Source: Pseudomonadota bacterium (GTDB taxonomy: Bacteria > Pseudomonadota > Gammaproteobacteria > Xanthomonadales > Xanthomonadaceae). Taken from it: 23,000 nt of DNA. Every line of letters starts with the position of its first letter. Within the stretch, counting starts at the first letter, position 1. Location: the NCBI GenBank assembly GCA_023391775.1, contig JAEWAG010000019.1:1-23000 (forward strand), given 5' to 3'. The notes under the pieces were generated by a model that did not search any database, had not been told where the DNA came from, and worked only from the letters and a program-made list of their open reading frames with translations. The position numbers and the translations under genes were made by a program. Positions 7,042 through 15,547 of the stretch are shown here, in pieces.

Positions 7042-9129
7042 ATGGAGCATCAACACAAGGTGGACCTGATGCGGCGCAACCTGCTGCTGGGTTCGGCGGC
7101 ACTGGGTGTGGCGGCGTGCATTCCGCCGGTTTTCGCGGCCTCCGGCGGCATCACCGCCACCATCAATCCCGCCGCAACGCGTCCGCCGATTTCGCCGATG
7201 ATCTACGGCGGTTTCATCGAGCACATCGGCAACCTGATCAACCACAGCCTGTGGAGCGAGGTGCTCGACGACCGCAAGTTCTATTACGGCGTCCTGGCCG
7301 AGCGCGACAGGAAGCCGGACGATCGCCGCGGCGCGATGGGCTTCATGGAGAAGTGGGTGGCCATCGGGCCGGTCTCCGCGATCGCGCTGGATACCGAACG
7401 TGCCTGGGTGGGCGAGCACAGCCCGGTCGTCACCGTCGACGGTTCGCAGGAGCGGGGGATGGTGCAGCACGGCCTGGCCCTGAAATCCGGTACGCCTTAC
7501 GACGGCCGCATCGTCCTGTGGGCCGACCCGGGGGTGACGGTCACCGTCAGGCTGGTCCGTGGAGATGGCGGCAAGACGGTTTCCACCCGGGTGCGCGCGT
7601 CGTCGCAATGGCAGACGCAACGCTTCCGTTTCGAACCTGGCATGGACACCACCGACGCGCGGCTGGAGATCGTTGGCCAGGGCCGTGGCCGCTTCGGCGT
7701 TGGGGCGGTGTCGCTGATGCCGGCGGACAACGTGCGCGGGTTCCGCGCCGACACCGTGGCGCTGATGAAGCAGATGAACTGCCACATCCTGCGGATGCCG
7801 GGCGGCAACTTCATCTCCGCGCACGATTGGGAAGACAGCATCGGCGACCCCGACAAGCGCCCGCCCATCATGGACCCGGTGTGGAACGCGGTGCAGCCCA
7901 ACGACGTGGGCGTGGACGAGCTGCTGCAGCTGTGCGAGCTGATCGAATGCGAGCCGTTCTGGTGCGTGAACACCGGCTTCGGCGACCCGCGCTCCGGCGC
8001 CCAGCTGCTCGAGTACGTCAACGGCGGCGCCGAAACCGAGTGGGGCGCCAAGCGGGCGGCCAATGGCCGCAGCAAGCCCTACGGGGTCAAGTACTGGGCG
8101 GTGGGCAACGAGATGTACGGCCACTGGCAGTACGGGCACATGGCCCGTGACCAGTACACGGTCAAGCACAACATGTTCGTGGACGCCATGCGCAAGGTGG
8201 ACCCGGACATCTACATCGTGGCTCCCGGCGGTTTCGTCGACGAGATGACTACCGGCCAGGGCATCTTCATCGAAGGCCAGCCGCAGGTGCATGTGGGCTC
8301 GGATCGCGACTGGGCCTACGGCATGCTCAAGGACAGCTGGGGCAGGTTCGATGCGCTGGGCACCCATGCATATCCGCCGGCGGGCAAGCGCTTCGACCTG
8401 GCCACCGGCAAGCTGGTGGATGTCAACCAGACGCTCAACGAGTGGGTGCACCAGATGCCCGATCGCATCCGCACCATGGTCGACGCCTGGGAGCAGTACA
8501 AGAAGCACTTCCCGGAACTGGAGAAGGGCAGCGTCAAGGTGTTCTTCGACGAATGGGCCTTCCATTTCGAGGACGACCTCAAGGGCGCCCTGGCAATCGC
8601 CGCCGCGTTCCACGAGTTCTTCCGCCATACCGACTTCATCGCGATGGCCGGTTTCACCATGGCCACCGGCTGGTTGAACTTCGACCGCACGCGCTCGCAG
8701 ATCAGCATCAAGGGCCGGATGTTCCAGTTCTACCAGGAGCGCTTCGGCACCGTGCCGGTATTGGTCAACGGCAACTCGCCCACGCCCGCGCCGAAGTACC
8801 CGGTCGGCGGTGACCAGCCCAGCGTCAACACCGGTGGCGACACGTATCCGCTGGACGTGTCCGCGGCGCTGACCGCCGATGGCAGGACCCTGGCCGTGGC
8901 CGTGGTCAACGGCACCGAAGCGCCGCACAGCTTCTCGCTCGCGCTGCAGGGCTTCAGGCCCAAGGCGGCGGGGCGCTGCTGGAAGTTCACCGGCCCCGGC
9001 CCGGACGCGAAGAACCCGCTCGGGGAGCCGGAGCGCGTCGGTGCCAGGGAGTCGACGTTCGACGCCTCGGCCGGGTCCCTGACCATCGCCCCGGCAAGCG
9101 TGGAGATCTACCACTTCGAGCGGGCCTGA
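7042..9129 (+). CDS. Alpha-L-arabinofuranosidase, GH51 type, exported
   Basis: A 695-residue glycoside hydrolase expected to remove arabinose side chains from arabinoxylan or arabinan. The start ATG 7042 follows GGAGGTGGGG at good spacing. The N-terminus has a twin-arginine motif (MRRNLLLGSAALGVAACIPP, R11-R12) and a hydrophobic stretch, so Tat export is likely; the cysteine at 26 could make it a lipoprotein, or cleavage may follow VFAA. Catalytic segments fit GH51: acid/base in KYWAVGNEMYGHW (E357) and nucleophile in VKVFFDEWAFHFE (E504). ISPMIYGGFIEHIGN near residue 50 and RMPGGNF near 250 are also typical. The C-terminal part is beta-rich, as in the family's C-terminal domain. The gene stands alone; the GH11 xylanase 4 kb downstream suggests a shared arabinoxylan theme. 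Confidence 0.9.
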   Translation: MEHQHKVDLMRRNLLLGSAALGVAACIPPVFAASGGITATINPAATRPPISPMIYGGFIEHIGNLINHSLWSEVLDDRKFYYGVLAERDRKPDDRRGAMGFMEKWVAIGPVSAIALDTERAWVGEHSPVVTVDGSQERGMVQHGLALKSGTPYDGRIVLWADPGVTVTVRLVRGDGGKTVSTRVRASSQWQTQRFRFEPGMDTTDARLEIVGQGRGRFGVGAVSLMPADNVRGFRADTVALMKQMNCHILRMPGGNFISAHDWEDSIGDPDKRPPIMDPVWNAVQPNDVGVDELLQLCELIECEPFWCVNTGFGDPRSGAQLLEYVNGGAETEWGAKRAANGRSKPYGVKYWAVGNEMYGHWQYGHMARDQYTVKHNMFVDAMRKVDPDIYIVAPGGFVDEMTTGQGIFIEGQPQVHVGSDRDWAYGMLKDSWGRFDALGTHAYPPAGKRFDLATGKLVDVNQTLNEWVHQMPDRIRTMVDAWEQYKKHFPELEKGSVKVFFDEWAFHFEDDLKGALAIAAAFHEFFRHTDFIAMAGFTMATGWLNFDRTRSQISIKGRMFQFYQERFGTVPVLVNGNSPTPAPKYPVGGDQPSVNTGGDTYPLDVSAALTADGRTLAVAVVNGTEAPHSFSLALQGFRPKAAGRCWKFTGPGPDAKNPLGEPERVGARESTFDASAGSLTIAPASVEIYHFERA

Positions 9130-9141
9130 CCGCGGCCGGTC

Positions 9142-9165
9142 GTGCCCGGCTGCCTGGCCGGGCAC
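9142..9165. terminator. Hairpin after the arabinofuranosidase gene
   Basis: Perfect 9-bp stem GTGCCCGGC/GCCGGGCAC with a 6-base loop, 12 bases after the stop codon. No T-tract follows, so it is either a weak terminator or an mRNA-stabilising hairpin. Confidence 0.55.
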
Positions 9166-9191
9166 GTGCCGTGCGAGGAAATCCCATGCAC

Positions 9192-9217
9192 GCCCGGCAT
9201 GGCATGCCGCGCCGGGC
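9192..9217. terminator. Second hairpin in the convergent spacer
   Basis: GCCCGGC (9192-9198) pairs with GCCGGGC (9211-9217) across a 12-base loop that itself contains GGCATGCC. It sits between two converging genes and could act on both; no T-tract on either strand. Confidence 0.45.
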
Positions 9218-9244
9218 ATCCGGGTGCTCAAAGGCGCGAAGGGA

Positions 9245-9913
9245 TCAGGTGTGGAAGCCCTGCGCCTCCGGATCCTCGTGCAGGCGCGGCATCTTCATCC
9301 AGTGCCAGTAGCTGGTTTCGACCTTCTTCTTCTTTCCCGCGCTTTCCAGGTCCGTGCCCGAATACTGGATGTGGATCGCCAGGACCAGTTCGTCGTCCGC
9401 GGTGCGGGCGATGTAGTCGGTCTGGAGGATGGACCTCGGTACTTCCGGGTCCAGCCCCAGCACACGCGCGGCAGCGGAGTTGGACGAGTGGTCGTGGGTG
9501 GCGACCTGGCGCCAGCCGTGTCCGACGCACGGGGTCTGTACCTCGGCCAATGCCGTATAGGCGCTGCCCGAGCGGCCGCCGGGGCCGGGAATCTGGTTGG
9601 CCAGGTAGTACACCGTCTCCAGCGCCCGCGGCTCGATCGCGATGTACGAACGCGGGGCCACCGCCAGGTTGAACAGGAACGGCCCGGCCCAGCGGAAGTG
9701 CGGGAGCAGCTGGCCATCCTCCACCACGGAGCCGGCCGACGGTTCGCCCAGGTGCCAGACGCCAACGATCTCCGGGCAACCGCCCGTCAGCGGGGTGTCC
9801 ACCGCGCCGTAGCGGTCCCCATAGGCCGTGGCGACCTCGGGCACCGGGCCGCTGCTGCACCCGGCAAGCCCGATAACGGCGGTCAACAGCAAACCCGGAA
9901 GCAACCTGCGCAT
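9245..9913 (-). CDS. Lipoprotein of unknown function
   Basis: A 222-residue protein starting MRRLLPGLLLTAVIGLAGCS, a lipoprotein signal with lipobox LAGC (C19). The residue after the cysteine is serine, which by the E. coli rule favours the outer membrane. The mature part holds PEIVGVWHLGE, FLFNLAVAPRSYIAIEPRAL, a glycine-rich NQIPGPGGRSGSAY and SYWHWMKMPRL. I do not recognise a family. Start 9913 is chosen because the signal peptide begins there; the frame is open further upstream but that part is Arg/Pro-rich and unlikely to be coding. Read leftward, convergent with the arabinofuranosidase. Confidence 0.8.
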   Translation of the reverse strand: MRRLLPGLLLTAVIGLAGCSSGPVPEVATAYGDRYGAVDTPLTGGCPEIVGVWHLGEPSAGSVVEDGQLLPHFRWAGPFLFNLAVAPRSYIAIEPRALETVYYLANQIPGPGGRSGSAYTALAEVQTPCVGHGWRQVATHDHSSNSAAARVLGLDPEVPRSILQTDYIARTADDELVLAIHIQYSGTDLESAGKKKKVETSYWHWMKMPRLHEDPEAQGFHT

Positions 9914-10129
9914 ACGACGGCCCCTGTGCGATGGATGGAGCGCGCATCTTATGGGGTGGCGGGCGCCCGTGCGGAGCCCGCCCGGGCAGTGCGCAGAGGT
10001 GCCGCAGGCCGCCTGCTCAACCCTCCAGCGGAGGCGGGCAGGGCGCCGGCCGTTGCCCTTATGGGTCCGGTCTTGCACGACGTCATCCACCACGGCCGGG
10101 CAGGCCCTCCGCGGCGTGAGCGTGCCCGC

Positions 10130-10804
10130 TCAGCGGGAATGGGACGCGTCGGCGCCGAGCTGGTTGATCGCGTCGTTCTCCACCACGCGGGGCGGGGTGG
10201 GCATGCGGGCCAGCGCCAGCATGGCCCGGCCCACATGCGCGGTGCTGGTGACCAGGCCGGGCGCCAGGCGTATCCCCAGGCCCATGGCGGGCGTGGCCAG
10301 CGCATAGAACGGCCGCATCCAGGCATGGGGGCTGCGCTGCCCGTGCGCGGGCTGGATGCCGCCGGGCCGCAGCATCACCGTGGTGATCGGCAGCGCCGCC
10401 AGTGCGGCCTCGGTCCGGCCCTTGATCCGCAGCGGCATGATGCGGCTGGTGGGGTCGGCGTGGGCGCCGGAGATGTAGAGCAGGCGGCCGCCCGGGTTGC
10501 GCTGCGCATAGGCATGGGCCACGTACAGGGTCAGATCATGGGTGACGTGGTGGTAGCGCGCTTCCGGCGTGCCCAGCGGCGGGGCGCCCGCACAGTAGAA
10601 GCAGGCATCGAACGGAGCGAGGCGGTCCAGCACGCCGGCCAGATCGTCGAACCGGTCCACCACCAGCTCCTGCACGCGCGGATCGGAATGGCCAAGCGCG
10701 CGGCGCCCGAGCACGGCCACCCGGGTGACCTCCGGGTCGGCCAGGGCCTCGGCCAGCACGCCCTGGCCGACCAGTCCGGTGGCGCCTGTCATCAGGATGC
10801 GCAT
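10130..10804 (-). CDS. NAD(P)-binding Rossmann-fold protein (SDR/NAD-epimerase-like)
   Basis: A 224-residue cytosolic protein with the nucleotide-binding motif MRILMTGATGLVGQGVL at its N-terminus (TGATGLVG) and CFYCAG after the fourth strand. VTHDLTLYVAHAY and LLYISGAHAD correspond to the later strands of the extended or atypical SDR fold. No clear YxxxK catalytic pair is visible, as in NmrA/NAD(P)H-binding 10 type proteins, so a redox or sensing role is equally possible. Start 10804 is preferred over the in-frame ATG at 10825 because GGCGGAG lies at the right distance. Divergent from the cytochrome b561 gene. Confidence 0.82.
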   Translation of the reverse strand: MRILMTGATGLVGQGVLAEALADPEVTRVAVLGRRALGHSDPRVQELVVDRFDDLAGVLDRLAPFDACFYCAGAPPLGTPEARYHHVTHDLTLYVAHAYAQRNPGGRLLYISGAHADPTSRIMPLRIKGRTEAALAALPITTVMLRPGGIQPAHGQRSPHAWMRPFYALATPAMGLGIRLAPGLVTSTAHVGRAMLALARMPTPPRVVENDAINQLGADASHSR

Positions 10805-11159
10805 GCGAGTCTCCGCCAGAGCCATGGGCGCCCGAGTCTAGCGCCCGGCGTGTAGGCCGGCATGTTCACCGCCGCTGGCGCGTGCCTGCCGGAGCCGCGT
10901 CGGTTGCCAGTACATCCGGCGCGATCCATGCGACCTTGCTGCGGCCGCAGCACAGGGGGCCGCGGAGGGATGTGCGCCTGCAACGGGGAAGCCCGTGCGG
11001 GTCATGCACTTCATTGCACCTTGCGTGGGTCGCCGCCCAAGACACCGCGGGTGTCCCATGAGGGGCTCCCATGCCCGCCACGCCCGTGACCCGGCAGGGA
11101 TCCGGATTGGGTATCGTTGGCCTCCACCGAAGGCACCGCCGCACCCACCGGAGCGCCCC
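10805..11159. other. Divergent promoter region, no gene
   Basis: 355 GC-rich bases between the leftward SDR gene and the rightward cytochrome b561 gene. It must hold both promoters, but I could not identify convincing promoter boxes, an operator or an RNA element. Confidence 0.45.
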
Positions 11160-11690
11160 ATGAAACCCGATACCCGGCAACGCTATGGAACCCTCTCCCG
11201 CCTGCTGCACTGGGGCATGGCGGTACTGGTGGTGTGGCAGGCGCTGAAGCTGGCGGACCGCATCGACGACGGCCAGCACTGGATCGGCCAGGTGCTGGTG
11301 CCCTGGCATGTATCCATCGGCACGCTGGTCGGCGTGCTGATCGTGGTGCGCATCGCCTGGGCACTGCGCAACCGCCAGCGCCGTCCGCCGGCGCCGATGC
11401 CGCCACTGTTGGGCATGCTGGCCCGCGCCGGACACATCGCCCTGTATCTGGCCCTGCTGCTGATGCCGTTGAGCGGCATCGCCATCCTGGTCGGCAATGG
11501 CTATGGCCTGGAGGCGTTCGGCCTGCAGCTGGTGGCACCTGGCACGGAAATCCCGTGGCTGGCTGCGTTCGGCAAGGTGGTCCACTCGCCGCTGGCTTGG
11601 CTGCTGGTGCTGCTGGTCATCGGCCATGTGGCCGCAGCCCTGTGGCATGGGCTGGTACGCAAGGATGGCGTGCTGCGCCGGATGCTGTAG
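11160..11690 (+). CDS. Cytochrome b561, CybB type
   Basis: A 176-residue inner-membrane di-heme protein that transfers electrons within the membrane, probably from quinol. Four hydrophobic helices are visible: around residues 14-30, 48-67, 88-111 and 143-163. Histidines at 17 (LLHWGM), 50 (PWHVSIG), 142 (VVHSPLAW) and 156 (IGHVAAALWH) sit at the helix positions and spacing expected of the heme ligands in the CybB family. PLSGIAILVGNG is a typical loop segment. Start ATG 11160 follows CCGGAGCG at seven bases. Alone in its transcription unit. The electron acceptor cannot be deduced. Confidence 0.92.
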   Translation: MKPDTRQRYGTLSRLLHWGMAVLVVWQALKLADRIDDGQHWIGQVLVPWHVSIGTLVGVLIVVRIAWALRNRQRRPPAPMPPLLGMLARAGHIALYLALLLMPLSGIAILVGNGYGLEAFGLQLVAPGTEIPWLAAFGKVVHSPLAWLLVLLVIGHVAAALWHGLVRKDGVLRRML

Positions 11691-12032
11691 CGATCCGCGC
11701 GCCACGGGCCAACGGACGTGCGCGACGGAAGCGAGCGCATGCGGCATGGCAGGGCGGGCGGGGGCACACGGCCTGGAGGATCCTGTCGCGGTAACAGCCG
11801 CCGGATTGCAGGAGGGCACGCGAAGTGGCCGGCAGGAGGCTGGCCGGTTGGTTGGTTCTCAAGCGCGCGAAAGGGCGTTTCACCGTGAGCCCGACCCCTG
11901 CCAGTCGGGTCTCCCGCGACCCTTGAGCCCGGTCCGCCGTACCTTGGGTGATATGCGTCGCCTACCGGGCTTCGAAGGCTCCCCGCCAAGGCGTTGCGCA
12001 GTCCATCCGAACGGATTCGAGGAGACACGCCC
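11691..12032. other. Intergenic region, no gene
   Basis: 342 GC-rich bases between cytochrome b561 and the Sel1/TPR-like gene. A possible weak hairpin CCCGAC (11890-11895) with GTCGGG (11904-11909) is the only structure noted. GAGGAGA at 12019-12025 is the ribosome site of the next gene. Confidence 0.45.
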
Positions 12033-12743
12033 ATGCAGGCTTTCGCCCTTCTTCTAACGCTGTCGGTTTCGCTCGCCGCCCCGCTGGCAGTGGCCAAGGA
12101 CGACCCAGGCACCATCGATCGCGATGACCAGGCGGTCATGGCGTCCAGGGCCTTCCTCTTCGGCCATCCGGACCTGAAGTACCGGACCGAGGGCTTCCTG
12201 GCCTACGACGAAGGCCGCTTCGACGAGGCGCGCACGAACTTCCTCAAGGCCGCTGAGTTTGCCGACAAGCCGGCGCAGGCGGTGCTGGCGGAGATGGCCT
12301 GGAAGGGAGTGGGGCAGCCGGCTGACCGGGCGATGGGATATGTCTGGGCGGACCTGGCGGCCGAGCGCGGCTATCGCCAGTTCGTGGTCCAGCGGGAGCG
12401 GTACTGGTCGCAGCTGGACGCAGCCGAGCGTGAGCGGGCGCTCGAGGAGGGCGCTGCGATCATGGAGCAGTACGGCGACGCCGCAGCCAAACCCCGGCTC
12501 GTCAAGCAGATGCGGCTGGCGCAGCAGGGCATGATGAAGTCAGTGCGTCGCTACCAGGCCGACGTCTATGTGGTGGGCCAGAACGGCGTGCTCAGCCAGA
12601 TCCGCGGACATGACTTCTACGCGCCCAAGTTCTGGCGGCCGGAGCAGTACTTCGAGTGGGTGGACGCGGTCTGGAAGGACCCGCCGGCCGAGAACGTCGA
12701 TGTGGGGCCGGTGGAGGAGGTCGAGCCCGGCCTGGATCGCTAG
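12033..12743 (+). CDS. Secreted Sel1/TPR-like repeat protein
   Basis: A 236-residue protein with an N-terminal signal peptide (MQAFALLLTLSVSLAAPLAV then AKDD), so it is probably periplasmic. The mature part contains GFLAYDEGRFDEARTNFLKA followed by AEFADKPAQAVLAEMAWKG, two helix-hairpin units of the TPR/Sel1 kind (A-positions with G-rich turns). YVWADLAAERGYRQF is a further Sel1-like unit. The C-terminal ~60 residues, rich in W, Y and P, are not repeat-like. Such repeats mediate protein contacts; the partner is unknown. ATG 12033 follows GAGGAGA. A decayed relative lies at 6475-6668. Confidence 0.82.
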   Translation: MQAFALLLTLSVSLAAPLAVAKDDPGTIDRDDQAVMASRAFLFGHPDLKYRTEGFLAYDEGRFDEARTNFLKAAEFADKPAQAVLAEMAWKGVGQPADRAMGYVWADLAAERGYRQFVVQRERYWSQLDAAERERALEEGAAIMEQYGDAAAKPRLVKQMRLAQQGMMKSVRRYQADVYVVGQNGVLSQIRGHDFYAPKFWRPEQYFEWVDAVWKDPPAENVDVGPVEEVEPGLDR

Positions 12744-13079
12744 CCTGTGAGGTTGCGCCTTCGACGGGACACGGGCACGTCGTTACGGGTGGTTGGCCCG
12801 GCTGTTGCCCCGGGGATGGGTGCGTCAGGTGCGCGGTTCGGGGAGCCGTCCCCCGGTGCGAACTGCAGAGTCAGGGTTGGACCGCCGGTGCCGGGGCGTC
12901 CTCTGCGGCGAGTCCGCCCCTCCCGGGGGGCGGTTTCGGTGCCGGCGCCGGCGTCTGGGCCTGGCGCCGGCGTCAACAGCATTCAAAGGGATGCGCCCCA
13001 CACGGCCGGGGCCCGCCTGCTTGGCTAAACGGCTCAGGCAGGCCATGCTGCAGGCTCGTCCCATGTCTACCGGTATCTC
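12744..13079. other. Intergenic region with GC-rich direct repeat
   Basis: 336 bases without a supported gene. GGCGCCGGCGTC occurs twice within 12940-12975 and is partly self-complementary. A six-codon reading frame (MSTGIS, 13063-13083) ends by overlapping the xylanase ATG as ATGA, but it is too short to call a gene. Confidence 0.4.
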
Positions 13080-13922
13080 ATGACCTGTCGCCTCACCCAA
13101 GCCTTCCTGACTTCCGCACTGATCCTGGGCCTTGCCGGCTGTGACCGCGCTCCTGCGCCCGAAGCCGCCGCCGATGCCGCGCCGCCGCAGGCCGCGGAGC
13201 CGGCCGCCGCACAGGCCAAGCCGCCGATCAGCAAGTTCAAGGCCTACACCCAGCGCTTCGAGGGCGAGACCCTGCTCACCCAGAGCCATGCCACCGGCCA
13301 CGTGGGCGACTGGTTCTTCACCCACTGGAAGGATGGCGGCGAGGCCTCGTTCAAGCTGGATCCGCAGGGCAACTTCAAGATCGACTGGGTCGACGGCAAC
13401 TACAACTACGTCGGCGGCCCGGGCTGGGAGCGCGGCGACCGCAACCGCGTCATCGGCTACCACCTCAACGAGGATTCCGGCGCCAGCTACGTGACCCTGT
13501 ACGGCTGGGGCTACAACAAGGACATGGACCCGACCGACCCGGCGCACCTGGTCGAGTACTACGTGGTCCAGCGCGGTGTGCGCACCGGCGGCCAGGGTGG
13601 CGAGCAGGGCGTGAGCTTCACCAGCAACGGCGTGGAATACACCACCTACCGCACCGTGCGCACGCAGAAGCCGTCGATCAACAACACCGCCACCTTCTAC
13701 CAGTACTGGAGCCGCCCCAAGGAGCAGCTGCCGCTGGGCCAGGACCACAAGATCATCTTTGCCGACCACGTCGCGGCCTGGGAGCAGAACGGCTGGAAGC
13801 TGCCGGACATGGACAACTTCGACGCCAGCGACGACCCGACCTACCAGGTCTTCGCGGTGGAGGTGTTCCTGATCGAGAACGGCGGCACCGTCTCCGGGCG
13901 GGTGTGGGACGCGGCGGAGTAA
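13080..13922 (+). CDS. Endo-1,4-beta-xylanase, GH11, with lipoprotein signal
   Basis: A 280-residue xylan hydrolase. The N-terminus MTCRLTQAFLTSALILGLAG-C is a lipoprotein signal (lipobox LAGC, C21), followed by an Ala/Pro/Glu-rich linker to about residue 48. The catalytic domain follows the GH11 beta-jelly-roll order: VTLYGWGYN, LVEYYVVQRG (nucleophile E159), YTTYRTVRTQKPSINNTATF then YQYWS (the family hallmark), FADHVAAWEQNGW and YQVFAVEVFLIENGG (acid/base E261). Both catalytic glutamates are present. Most GH11 enzymes are freely secreted, so anchoring is unusual. Residue 22 is aspartate, which in E. coli retains lipoproteins in the inner membrane; whether that rule holds here is unknown. 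No clear ribosome site is seen. Confidence 0.9.
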   Translation: MTCRLTQAFLTSALILGLAGCDRAPAPEAAADAAPPQAAEPAAAQAKPPISKFKAYTQRFEGETLLTQSHATGHVGDWFFTHWKDGGEASFKLDPQGNFKIDWVDGNYNYVGGPGWERGDRNRVIGYHLNEDSGASYVTLYGWGYNKDMDPTDPAHLVEYYVVQRGVRTGGQGGEQGVSFTSNGVEYTTYRTVRTQKPSINNTATFYQYWSRPKEQLPLGQDHKIIFADHVAAWEQNGWKLPDMDNFDASDDPTYQVFAVEVFLIENGGTVSGRVWDAAE

Positions 13923-13986
13923 CCCGCGATCCGGTGACCATGAGGTCGCTGCCGGCCTGCGTGGCTGGCAGAACACTTCAGGTCCG

Positions 13987-14017
13987 CTGCACTCCGCTTC
14001 TTTGCGGCGGAGTGCAG
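13987..14017. terminator. Strong hairpin after the xylanase gene
   Basis: Perfect 11-bp stem CTGCACTCCGC/GCGGAGTGCAG with a 9-base loop, 65 bases after the xylanase stop. No T-tract. It may end or protect the xylanase mRNA; it could also be a regulatory stem in the leader of the next gene. Confidence 0.6.
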
Positions 14018-14111
14018 CGCCTCCCTCAACGTGGGCGCTGCGGTATATCTTCGGCGAGGCACGGCCCGCCTGGTGCGGTGCCCGGGAAGAACGCGAGCCC
14101 AAGGGGGAGCG

Positions 14112-14549
14112 ATGAATCACGGCAGCACGCTGGCAGGACTGCTGATGGTTGCAGTCTCACTGGTCGCAACCAGCGCCCAGGCGCAGACCATTCGTGCGCA
14201 CCAGCCCCGCGCCCAGCACAAGCCGCCGCCACAGGCACCGCGGCAGCCTTACAACTCCATGGCCCGCGACACGACGCCGTTCAACTGCGAGCAGTACCGC
14301 GCCCATCCGCATCCGGGCATGGTCGGCTTCTGCGAGGGAGTGGAGCACTCGGTGCTGAAGGCAGAGGCCCAGCGCCAGGGACGTCCCGGGGCATCGGCCA
14401 GCGTCATCGCCCTGCCGGCGATGGGCAGCGCAGAAGCACGCGAGCTGGGATATGCCTGCATTGGTGGCCAGGCCATGCGCCGGCTGGCCAACGGCTGGGA
14501 ACAGGTCATGGCCCGTGAGGGCGGCTGGCAGCGTTGCCGTGGCGGCTGA
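14112..14549 (+). CDS. Small secreted protein with four cysteines
   Basis: A 145-residue protein with signal peptide MNHGSTLAGLLMVAVSLVAT and likely cleavage after SAQA, so it is probably periplasmic or secreted. After a basic Pro/Gln-rich stretch (residues 28-46) come cysteines at 59 (FNCEQYRAHPHPGM), 74 (GFCEGVEHSVL), 116 (YACIGGQAM) and 142 (QRCRGG), suitable for two disulfides. The family is not recognised. ATG 14112 follows AAGGGGGAG. Its stop is 98 bases before the pseudouridine synthase start. Confidence 0.78.
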   Translation: MNHGSTLAGLLMVAVSLVATSAQAQTIRAHQPRAQHKPPPQAPRQPYNSMARDTTPFNCEQYRAHPHPGMVGFCEGVEHSVLKAEAQRQGRPGASASVIALPAMGSAEARELGYACIGGQAMRRLANGWEQVMAREGGWQRCRGG

Positions 14550-14647
14550 TCGGGCAAGCCGGCCAGCATTGGTGTGTGTCCTCGGCCCCCCGCAGGCACG
14601 GGACGCGCCCACTTCCGCGAACGCGTAGCGGTAAGCAGACACCCACC

Positions 14648-15547
14648 ATGTCGACTCCGCCCAGCCGCCTGCAACTGCCACCCGGCCCGTGGCGCACCGT
14701 GCTCGAGGCCCTGGTCGCGCACTTCCCGCGGATCCCCGAATCGCAGTGGCGCGAGCGCTTCGTGCAGGGGCGCGTGCTGGACCAGCACGGCAAGCCGTTG
14801 CCACTGGATGCACCGTATCAAGTCGGCGCGCTGGTGCAGTACTTCCGCGAAGTCGCGGATGAGACACCGCTGCCGGGCGGCGAATACGTGGTCCACCACG
14901 ACGACCACCTGCTGGTGGCGTTCAAACCGCACTTCCTGCCCGTGGCCCCGACCGGCGCCTGGGTGCGGGAAACCCTGCTGACCCGGATGGTCGCCCTGAC
15001 CGGCAACACCGACCTGGTGCCCCTGCACCGGCTGGACCGCGACACCGCCGGGCTGGTGATGTTCTCAACGCAGCGCGCTACCCGTGGCGCCTACCAGGCC
15101 CTGTTCCGCGAACGCCGCATCCGCAAGTTCTACCGCGCCGTGGCCGCGGCCTTGCCGGGGCTGAGCTTTCCCCGCGTCCATCGCAGCCGCCTGGAAGCAG
15201 GCGAGCCCTTCTTCCGCATGCGCGAGGTCGAGGGAGAACCCAACAGCGAGACCGTGATCGACGTGCTGGCGCGCGACGGTCCCTTCTGGACCTACCGCCT
15301 GGAGCCGGTCACCGGCCGCAAGCACCAGCTGCGCGTGCACATGGCCGCCCTGGGCGCGCCGATCCTGCATGACCGGTACTACCCGGAGCTGCAGCCGCAA
15401 GGGCCGGATGACCTGGAGCGGCCGCTGCAGCTGATGGCGTGTGGGTTGACTTTCGATGATCCCCTCAATTGCGTGGCATGCAGGTTCTGCATTGAGGAGG
15501 GGAAGGGATCAGCCCCTTGGGCAGGGGGCTTGGGGGGGGCGGACTGA
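14648..15547 (+). CDS. RluA-family RNA pseudouridine synthase
   Basis: A 299-residue enzyme converting uridine to pseudouridine in RNA. It has the catalytic segment PLHRLDRDTAGLVMFS (D130) and the family segments LLVAFKPHFLPVAPTG, RIRKFYRAV and GRKHQLRVHMAALGAPILHD. The N-terminal ~60 residues correspond to an S4-like or RluA-type leader. The exact target RNA cannot be told. The C-terminus is odd: after LQLMACGLTFDDPL, where family members usually continue with a short GEPRRF-like tail, this protein reads NCVACRFCIEEGKG then a Gly-rich end. The break coincides with the start of the second accessory island, so the native tail may have been replaced by an insertion. ATG 14648 begins the conserved part; the upstream open frame is not protein-like. 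Confidence 0.88.
   Translation: MSTPPSRLQLPPGPWRTVLEALVAHFPRIPESQWRERFVQGRVLDQHGKPLPLDAPYQVGALVQYFREVADETPLPGGEYVVHHDDHLLVAFKPHFLPVAPTGAWVRETLLTRMVALTGNTDLVPLHRLDRDTAGLVMFSTQRATRGAYQALFRERRIRKFYRAVAAALPGLSFPRVHRSRLEAGEPFFRMREVEGEPNSETVIDVLARDGPFWTYRLEPVTGRKHQLRVHMAALGAPILHDRYYPELQPQGPDDLERPLQLMACGLTFDDPLNCVACRFCIEEGKGSAPWAGGLGGAD

Noticed and set aside
6357..8150. 597-codon open frame on the plus strand
   Set aside because: Overlaps the arabinofuranosidase gene in another frame and becomes Arg/Gly-rich there; no start signal.
6946..9231. 761-codon open frame on the minus strand
   Set aside because: It lies opposite the arabinofuranosidase gene. High GC leaves this frame stop-free; the product is rich in H, R, A and V with no motif or ribosome site.
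9224..10855. 543-codon open frame on the plus strand
   Set aside because: Antisense to the lipoprotein and SDR genes and spans both and their spacer; composition is typical of a GC-rich shadow frame.
13063..13083. Six-codon leader peptide overlapping the xylanase start
   Set aside because: Too short, no ribosome site and no repeated codons or attenuator structure.
12825..14120. 431-codon open frame on the minus strand
   Set aside because: Antisense to the GH11 xylanase, which has all family segments on the plus strand.
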